Part shown: positions 59,387-64,000 of the stretch, in pieces
How positions within the stretch are numbered: the first letter of the stretch is position 1
Layout of the letters: the number at the start of each line of letters is the position of its first letter
Assembly: GCA_913774665.1 (NCBI GenBank)
Contig: CAJYHN010000004.1
Location: 186,001-250,000, forward strand
Source of the DNA: an uncultured Microbacterium sp.
GTDB taxonomy: Bacteria > Actinomycetota > Actinomycetes > Actinomycetales > Microbacteriaceae
Reading direction: 5' to 3'
Length of the DNA: 64,000 bases
The notes under the pieces: model-generated
The model's input: only the letters and a program-made list of their open reading frames with translations
What the model was told of the DNA's origin: nothing
Database searches by the model: none
Made by a program: the position numbers and the translations under genes

Positions 59387-59766
59387 CCACGACCGACGAT
59401 CTGCATCCCGACATCGCCGCGGCTCTCGCCGAGATCCCCGGCGGAGTCGTCATCGACTCGCATCACGCGGAGTGGCCCGAGCTCGGCATGACCATCGACG
59501 TCCCGTCCGGGCACGAGCGGTCGGTCGGAAGCTGCGCCGACGGAAACGTCTGCGCCTTCAGCGGATCGAGCCTCTCGGGGACGCGGGTGTCGTTCTCGTA
59601 CTGCGGCACCTACTCGCCCGGTATCAGCGTGCGCTCGATCGCCAACGCGCGGTCCGCCGGGTACGTGCAGGCCCGCTCCTCGTCGGGATCGGTCCTCGCC
59701 ACCGCGATCGCCACGTCGTGGGCGAATGTCTCGGGCACGGTCGCCACGCTGAACTGCGTCCCCTGA
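59383..59766 (+). CDS. Small Cys-containing protein with double-glycine-type leader
   Basis: A 127-residue protein overlapping the upstream gene as ATGA. The first 21 residues (LHPDIAAALAEIPGG at 7-21) look like a Gly-Gly leader: hydrophobic Ile at -4, Leu at -7. The rest is Ser/Gly-rich and contains four Cys (CADGNVC, SYCGTYS, LNCVP), with a pattern reminiscent of gamma-crystallin-like I36 inhibitor domains. No Sec signal is visible. Function and export route unknown; no peptidase-ABC transporter is nearby. Confidence 0.6.
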   Translation: MTTTDDLHPDIAAALAEIPGGVVIDSHHAEWPELGMTIDVPSGHERSVGSCADGNVCAFSGSSLSGTRVSFSYCGTYSPGISVRSIANARSAGYVQARSSSGSVLATAIATSWANVSGTVATLNCVP

Positions 59767-59773
59767 GTCCGGC

Positions 59774-60694
59774 TCAGCGCCAGGGACGTTCCGAGCGCCG
59801 GCGCCAGTACTCGACGGGGTCCGTCGCGAGCTCGGCCGGGGCGGCGATCGGGCGTGCGCTCGCGCCGCGGCGCAGGTGCGCGGTCGTGGTGGCGCCGCTG
59901 AGCACCACGTCGGCCCACGGTTGCGCCAGCGCGGCGCCGAGCGAGTAGACGTCCACGGGCATGCCGGATGCCGACACCTCGAGGCGGCTCCCCGGTTCGG
60001 CGTGAGCGAGCTCGCCGTTGGCGAGGACTTCTTTGACGACGACCGTCCAGCCCGCGTCGTGAGCGGTCTGCGCGGCCGGACCCACCGAGGGCTCGAGCAG
60101 GTTCCACGTGGACTGCACGACGGAGAACGGCGAATCGGCGAGAGCGAGGGCGGCGCGGATCACGGCGTCCTGGTGCGGCCCACTCGTGGACAGCCCGATC
60201 CGCACTCCGTCCGAGCGCAGACGGCGGAGTCGGTCCAGCAGTTCTCCGTCGCCGAGGGCGGCGCTCTCCGGGGTCACGGAGTGGATCAGGTAAAAATCCG
60301 GAGCCGAGCCGAGCGCCGCGAGCGTCTCGGGCCACTGCCTGTCGAACATGGCCACCGAGTGCTCTTTGCGCTCGTGCACGGCGGCATCCATCCTCCATCC
60401 GCCGACGTACTCGTAGCCCCACTTCGACCCGATCGTCAGCTCGGCGCGGCGCTCGGGGTGTTCGTCGAGCCACGACCCGAGGAACTCCTCGGCCCGGCCG
60501 TAGGAGCGGGCGGCATCGACGTACCGGATGCCGAGTGCCCAGGCCTCGTCGAGCAACGTGTGGGAGCGCTCGCGCAGGGCTTCGACCGAGCGCTCGGCGG
60601 GGTCGCCCAGGTCGCTCTCCCGCGCGGTCGTGATGTAGGCGGGGCGTCCGACGGCGGCGAGGCCCAGGCCCAGCCGGGCGGGGGTGGAGTGCAT
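59774..60694 (-). CDS. Aldo/keto reductase
   Basis: A 306-residue TIM-barrel oxidoreductase. Catalytic residues are visible: Asp and Tyr in YVDAARSYGRAEEFLGSWL, Lys in TIGSKWGYEY and His in FYLIHSV. C-terminal NADPH-binding loop is VLSGATTTAHLRRGASA. Substrate not predictable. Convergent with the Cys-peptide operon, only 7 bp apart. Confidence 0.87.
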   Translation of the reverse strand: MHSTPARLGLGLAAVGRPAYITTARESDLGDPAERSVEALRERSHTLLDEAWALGIRYVDAARSYGRAEEFLGSWLDEHPERRAELTIGSKWGYEYVGGWRMDAAVHERKEHSVAMFDRQWPETLAALGSAPDFYLIHSVTPESAALGDGELLDRLRRLRSDGVRIGLSTSGPHQDAVIRAALALADSPFSVVQSTWNLLEPSVGPAAQTAHDAGWTVVVKEVLANGELAHAEPGSRLEVSASGMPVDVYSLGAALAQPWADVVLSGATTTAHLRRGASARPIAAPAELATDPVEYWRRRSERPWR

Positions 60695-60728
60695 CCCTCG
60701 ACGCTAGCGTCCCCGCGTGCGGCGCGCG

Positions 60729-62198
60729 TCAGCCGTTCCGGTGCCGACGCACCTCGATGGCACTGAGGAGGATGGCGGAGCCCGAGAAGACCACCGACAC
60801 CGCGAGGGCGAGGGTGAGGGCGTCGGCGAACGTCGCCGGATCCCCCGCCGGGGAGCCCGCGCCCGCGGACCCCGCCGCACCCGCGACCGCCAGCACGAAG
60901 GCCGTGCCGAGGACGGTCTGACCGATCGAGGACCCCACCCGCTGAGCCGTCTGGACCACTCCCCCGGCGACGCCGCCCCGCCGGGGATCGACGTCGGCCA
61001 GGGTCAACGTCTGGTTCGGCGTGACGATCGCCCCGCCCGCGATGCCGAGGACGAACAGCGGCACGCACAGGCGCAGGATGACCCCTGCCGGGTCCGTCGC
61101 CTCGGCCCCGACCTGAACCAGCAGTCCGAGGACGATCGTGACGCTCGTGAACACGGCGACGGCACCGACGAGAAGCGGTCGCCCCACCCGCGACACGAAA
61201 CGTCCGGCGAGCGGAGCCCCGACGACCGAGCCGATCGCGTACGCCGTGACGCCGAGGCCGGACTGCAGCGCGGTGAAGCCGAGACCGTTCTGGTAGTAGA
61301 GCGCGAGCACCAGGGGGATTCCGGTGTTGCTGCAGAAGAAGACGACCGCGAAGACGACACCCGTGACGAAGGACCGGACGCGGAACAGGCGCAGATCGAG
61401 AAGGGGCCCGGCATCCGCCTTCGTCAGACGCGCCTCGTGACGCACGAGCGCGACGAGGAAACCCGCGGCGGGAAGGAGCAGGAGGAGCGTGAGCGGGCCG
61501 CCGCTCTGCCCCGTCTCGACGATCGGGAACAGCAGGCACAGCACTCCCGCGCCGAGCAGCACCGCGCCGAGGACGTCGACGCGTCGACCGGATGCCGGAG
61601 AGGACGGCTCGTCGGGCGGAACCACGCGCCGGGCGAGGAGGACGGCGGCGATCCCCACCGGCACGTTGATGAAGAACACCAGACGCCACCCGATCTCCGG
61701 GCCTCCCGCCGCGATCAGGACGCCCGCGATCACCGGGCCGAGGGCCGTTCCGGCACCGACCGTCAGCCCCAGCCTGCCGAAAGCGCGCCCTCGTTCCCAC
61801 GCGGGGAACGCGTTCTGGATGAAGCCCGAGACCTGCGGCCCCATCATCCCGCCGAAGAGCCCCTGGACGACCCGCGCCGCGATCAGCAGGCCCGCGTTCG
61901 GGGCGAGACCGACGGCCGCACTCGCGATCACGAACCCGAGGACGGCGATCACGAAGATGCGCCGCCGACCATGCTGATCGCCCAGCCTCCCGCCGATGAC
62001 CGGCACGAGCGCGAAGGCCAGCACGTACCCCGTCACGATCCACTGCAGCTCGCTCGCGCCCGCTCCGGTGGAGCGCCCGATCGACGGCAGAGCCACGTTC
62101 GTCACGCTGACGTCGAGGAGGGCGGCGAACTGCCCCATCAGCATCACCGAGAGGGCGCGCCAACGGCGCGGGTCGGGAACGGGGGCGGATGCCGTCAT
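60729..62198 (-). CDS. DHA2-type MFS drug/efflux transporter
   Basis: A 489-residue 14-span facilitator of the EmrB/QacA kind: FAALLDVSVTNVALPSI at the first span (motif D1), GGRLGDQHGRRRIF (motif A) and WRLVFFINVPVGI (motif C region). Likely a proton-driven exporter of toxic compounds. The ATG at 62198 is chosen because upstream sequence has no signal of coding. No TetR or MarR regulator is adjacent. Confidence 0.88.
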   Translation of the reverse strand: MTASAPVPDPRRWRALSVMLMGQFAALLDVSVTNVALPSIGRSTGAGASELQWIVTGYVLAFALVPVIGGRLGDQHGRRRIFVIAVLGFVIASAAVGLAPNAGLLIAARVVQGLFGGMMGPQVSGFIQNAFPAWERGRAFGRLGLTVGAGTALGPVIAGVLIAAGGPEIGWRLVFFINVPVGIAAVLLARRVVPPDEPSSPASGRRVDVLGAVLLGAGVLCLLFPIVETGQSGGPLTLLLLLPAAGFLVALVRHEARLTKADAGPLLDLRLFRVRSFVTGVVFAVVFFCSNTGIPLVLALYYQNGLGFTALQSGLGVTAYAIGSVVGAPLAGRFVSRVGRPLLVGAVAVFTSVTIVLGLLVQVGAEATDPAGVILRLCVPLFVLGIAGGAIVTPNQTLTLADVDPRRGGVAGGVVQTAQRVGSSIGQTVLGTAFVLAVAGAAGSAGAGSPAGDPATFADALTLALAVSVVFSGSAILLSAIEVRRHRNG

Positions 62199-62336
62199 GC
62201 GGTGCCCGCCGTCGGACCGGGGTCCGCCGCGGCACAAGAGATCGGCATGGGCCGAGCCTATGCCTGCGGGGCAGGGCCGGGGCCGCCCGCGCGAGGGGAA
62301 CACCTCGACGGGAATGCGGGTTGAGTCTCTCGACGG

Positions 62337-62555
62337 ATGACGAGCGGGACGGCCATGACCTACAGAGACCCTTACGACGACGGCGCACAACCGATCTGCC
62401 CCTCGTGCGGCGTGACGATGCACCCGATGCTCGAGCAGGGCGGCGGGGCCGACGAGTGCCGCGAGTGCGGGTTCCAGCTGGAGTGGTCCACCCCGGGCCG
62501 CGCCCGCGACGAGGATGACGACCGGCCTCGCGACCGCTGGTCCGAGGAGTCCTAG
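62337..62555 (+). CDS. Small zinc-ribbon protein
   Basis: A 72-residue acidic protein with a CPSC...CREC pair (Cys at 21, 24, 40 and 43), a classical zinc ribbon. The rest is charged and likely disordered. Start is uncertain: ATG at 62337 or an in-frame ATG at 62355 with a weak GGGA ribosome binding site. May bind nucleic acid or protein; no partner visible. A family E palindrome follows. Confidence 0.68.
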   Translation: MTSGTAMTYRDPYDDGAQPICPSCGVTMHPMLEQGGGADECRECGFQLEWSTPGRARDEDDDRPRDRWSEES

Positions 62556-62578
62556 CCCGAGCGACGCGAGCCGCCACC

Positions 62579-62650
62579 GGAACAGGACGGGAGACGAGAA
62601 CAGGTCGACTCCGCGCTGACCGTCCTGCTCCCCGTGCGACGCCTGTTCTC
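62579..62650. repeat. Family E palindrome
   Basis: Arms GAACAGG at two positions (GGAACAGGACGG and GAGAACAGG) face CCTGTTCTC, and CAGGACGG faces CCGTCCTG, giving two alternative nested pairings. Lies in the convergent gap between the zinc-ribbon and thiolase genes. No gene adjoins that would belong to it; only one copy in the window. Confidence 0.7.
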
Positions 62651-62676
62651 GGGACACGGATGCCGCGGCGGCGGGC

Positions 62677-63843
<1,167 letters not shown>

Positions 63844-63846
63844 GGC

Positions 63847-64000
63847 TCAGGCCTCCAGGGTCAGACCGAGGAGGTGCTCGATCTCGGCGTGGGTGTTGTC
63901 GCCGAACAGCTCGCGCACGCGGAAGCCGTCGGCGGTGACGTCGAAGACGCCGTGGTCGGTGTAGACCCGCGAGACGCAGCCCACCCCGGTCGGCGGGTAG
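63847..64000 (-). CDS. 3-oxoacid CoA-transferase subunit B, C-terminal fragment
   Basis: The last 50 codons of a gene that continues beyond position 64000. The fragment contains YPPTGVGCVSRVYTDHGVFD and GFRVRELFG, matching the end of PcaJ/ScoB beta subunits. It lies directly upstream of the thiolase gene, as in pcaIJ-pcaF operons. Confidence 0.82.
   Translation of the reverse strand, partial: YPPTGVGCVSRVYTDHGVFDVTADGFRVRELFGDNTHAEIEHLLGLTLEA

Overview
The window is a high-GC stretch from an actinobacterium of the family Microbacteriaceae, most like Microbacterium. This is inferred from the GC-rich codon use, GTG starts, the secE-nusG / rplK-rplA block beside tRNA-Trp, and family-level resemblance of most proteins. 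No rRNA, IS element, prophage or CRISPR-cas locus is visible; most of the window is a compact core or metabolic chromosome. LAYOUT: 0-1.6 kb, an amino-acid ABC transporter (minus strand). 1.8-5.9 kb, rplA, rplK, nusG, secE and tRNA-Trp, with a foreign-looking plus-strand gene wedged between nusG and rplK. 6.2-14.5 kb, a putrescine/GABA catabolic cluster (aldehyde dehydrogenase, APC permease, universal stress protein, FAD amine oxidase, GABA transaminase) with a divergent PucR regulator. 14.8-19.8 kb, a phosphonate-type ABC transporter with a HAD phosphatase and an RpiR/SIS regulator. 22.4-27.4 kb, the glyoxylate shunt (RamB-like regulator, aceA, aceB). 27.4-35.2 kb, a tight minus-strand series: pnuC and nadR, then 9 bp later a five-gene MoxR ATPase / unknown / metallopeptidase-vWA / unknown / PaaK-like ligase cassette. 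35.2-38.7 kb, a DeoR-controlled sugar-acid operon (KDPG aldolase, MFS, kinase). 38.8-50.2 kb, ClC channel, aminotransferase, murB, MaoC pair, TauE exporter and a cystathionine pair. 50.2-52.2 kb, an ECF sigma/Asp23 envelope-stress locus. 52-64 kb, oxidoreductases, a TetR/MHS/thioesterase group, an ECF sigma / membrane protein / Cys-rich peptide operon, an MFS exporter, and the end of a beta-ketoadipate-type thiolase and CoA-transferase operon. THE UNUSUAL PART: three genes for DUF559/Vsr-like PD-(D/E)xK nuclease proteins (3.3, 21.1 and 41.9 kb) are each bracketed by their own family of long nested palindromes (families D, A and B). Each carries a TCCACAG motif shortly upstream. Orphan copies of A and B, and two further palindrome families (C, E), sit in other intergenic gaps. 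This looks like a REP/RAYT-type arrangement with a Vsr-like nuclease in place of a transposase; I know of no description of it. The second candidate for a new system is the MoxR-vWA-ligase cassette coupled to NAD salvage genes. A third genome-scale signal is strong over-use of the oligomer GGATGCC/GGCATCC in genes and gaps.
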